Below are positions 63,440-64,000 of a DNA stretch of 64,000 nt, one piece after another. The notes beneath the pieces are model-generated. The model saw nothing but the letters and a program-made list of their open reading frames with translations, was not told where the DNA came from and did not search any database. Location: the NCBI RefSeq assembly GCF_009936045.1, contig NZ_QWEQ01000004.1, positions 62,001 through 126,000 on the forward strand. The letters run 5' to 3'. The first letter of the stretch is position 1. Every line of letters begins with the position of its first letter. A program made the position numbers and the translations under genes. The stretch is from Emergencia sp. 1XD21-10. GTDB lineage: Bacteria; Bacillota; Clostridia; Peptostreptococcales; Anaerovoracaceae.

Positions 63440-63719
63440 GCAGGGTATTGTACTAAAAACTGAATACGACGCAGAAGCGGCGTTTCTTACTCTCTATACG
63501 GGAGAACAGGAACGCTGCTTTTTTCATGCCCTTTGTTACGCAGTAGGGGCAGAAAAAGCCTTGCTACAAGCGGTTTTCCGGGCGCGTATCTGGCGCGGAA
63601 AGGGATTTATACCTTATCCCCCGAAACCGCGCTTCTACTGCGTAACAAATCCAAAGCAAAGGAGCTATGAACTATGGCAGTTTTCAGAGTGGAACGAAAC
63701 AAGGGCTACACTGTTATGA
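63402..63719 (+). pseudogene. 5'-truncated hypothetical gene of a Tn1549-like element
   Basis: An open frame without any ATG, GTG or TTG runs from an in-frame stop at 63399 to the stop at 63717-63719. From about 63429 it reads like a real protein (ATDKQGIVLKTEYDAEAAF, GEQERCFFHALCYAVGAEKA, YPPKPRFYCVTNPKQRSYE). It overlaps the next gene by 46 nt. The beginning seems to have been lost at the junction near 63.38 kb, the same point where the recombinase loses its N-terminus. A start outside the standard set cannot be excluded. Confidence 0.45.
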
Positions 63720-64000
63720 GCAACCACCACCTACGCAACAAGGAGCTATCCCTAAAAGCAAAAGGGCTGTTGTCGCAAATGCTGTCACTCCCCGAAGATT
63801 GGGACTACACTTTGAAAGGCTTATCCCTTATCAACCGGGAGAAGATAGACGCTATCCGCGAAGCCATTAAGGAGCTTGAACGCACCGGGTATATCGTCCG
63901 GTCAAGGGAGCGCGACGAGAAAGGACGCTTGCGGGGCGCGGACTATGTGATATTCGAGCAGCCACAGCCGCCTACGCCGGATTTACCTACATTGGAAAAT
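63674..64000 (+). CDS. Helix-turn-helix replication/regulatory protein (partial)
   Basis: The first 109 residues of a protein typical of Tn1549-like elements. MAVFRVERNKGYTVMSNHHL starts it, then LRNKELSLKAKGLLSQMLSL, WDYTLKGLSLINREKIDAIREAIKELERTGYIVR (winged helix-turn-helix) and a proline-rich linker (EQPQPPTPDLP). ATG 63674 lies 10 nt after GGAGC. Runs off the right edge. Relatives are annotated as helix-turn-helix or replication-initiator-like proteins (DUF6017 type). Confidence 0.8.
   Translation, partial: MAVFRVERNKGYTVMSNHHLRNKELSLKAKGLLSQMLSLPEDWDYTLKGLSLINREKIDAIREAIKELERTGYIVRSRERDEKGRLRGADYVIFEQPQPPTPDLPTLEN

Larger units (their letters stand above)
61706..64000. mobile_element. 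Second element inserted in the ICE helicase gene
   Basis: Left end at about 61706-61710, where the recombinase stop meets the helicase fragment. It contains the truncated recombinase and a Tn1549-like plus-strand module and continues past the right edge. Base composition from 63.4 kb on is clearly more GC-rich than the ICE. Confidence 0.7.

Overview
The window looks like the chromosome of an anaerobic Gram-positive bacterium of class Clostridia (Bacillota). The support is AGGAGG-type ribosome binding sites almost everywhere, a T-box leucine leader, sigma-54 activators with matching -24/-12 promoters, formate-tetrahydrofolate ligase plus formimidoyl-THF cyclodeaminase, and an RbgA-RnhB-L19 block. 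An amino-acid-fermenting relative of Anaerovoracaceae (Eubacteriales family XIII) would fit, but that placement is a guess. I saw no rRNA, tRNA or CRISPR array.

From left to right: (1) 1-5.8 kb, branched-chain amino acids. ilvB (5' end only) diverges from a T-box-controlled leuA-leuC-leuD-leuB operon; the leuA-leuC gap holds a striking hairpin array with an exact 63-nt period. (2) 5.9-10.1 kb, a surface acylation set (SGNH hydrolase, DUF4358 protein, MBOAT acyltransferase, DHHW/AlgX-like protein) split by a 121-nt tandem repeat with covarying stems. (3) 10.1-22.3 kb, a minus-strand catabolic operon (HMG-CoA lyase-like, degradative HMG-CoA reductase, two YtcJ-type amidohydrolases, Na+/alanine-type symporter, class III CoA-transferase, enoyl-CoA hydratase). 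It starts at a near-perfect sigma-54 promoter and its activator gene lies next to it; folD and fchA follow. (4) 22.4-29.9 kb, a second sigma-54 regulon: opine-dehydrogenase-like protein, YfcC-type carrier, ornithine-cyclodeaminase-family protein, activator and aminotransferase. It has two -24/-12 promoters and a repeated TTCTCA-N3-TGAGAA palindrome as likely enhancer. (5) 30.1-33.9 kb, housekeeping: fhs, rnhB, rbgA, rplS.

(6) 34.2-61.7 kb is an accessory region: an IS30-family transposase followed by an integrative conjugative element (ICE). Reading with transcription (right to left), the ICE has a large conjugation operon (SNF2-helicase remnant, HAD-RadC fusion, VirD4, VirB6-like, VirB3-like, VirB4, peptidoglycan hydrolase, P-loop ATPase, degenerate topoisomerase IA-like protein). 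Next comes a module of small accessory genes (ssDNA-binding and zinc-ribbon proteins), then a probable oriT, two small ribbon-helix-helix-like proteins, and a relaxase fused to a long Sel1-repeat tail. (7) 61.7-64 kb: the ICE helicase gene is cut by a serine recombinase that itself lacks its catalytic N-terminus, followed by the start of a Tn1549-like plus-strand module, so mobile elements are nested.

The most novel-looking signal is a pair of 164-171-nt elements (42534-42704 and 44315-44478) in front of two small ICE genes. They share six helices, and several of these change sequence between copies while keeping base pairing. They also offer an alternative hairpin next to the ribosome binding site. 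This looks like an undescribed structured cis-regulatory RNA. Starts were moved from the longest possible reading frame wherever a ribosome binding site decided otherwise, and TTG starts are noted.
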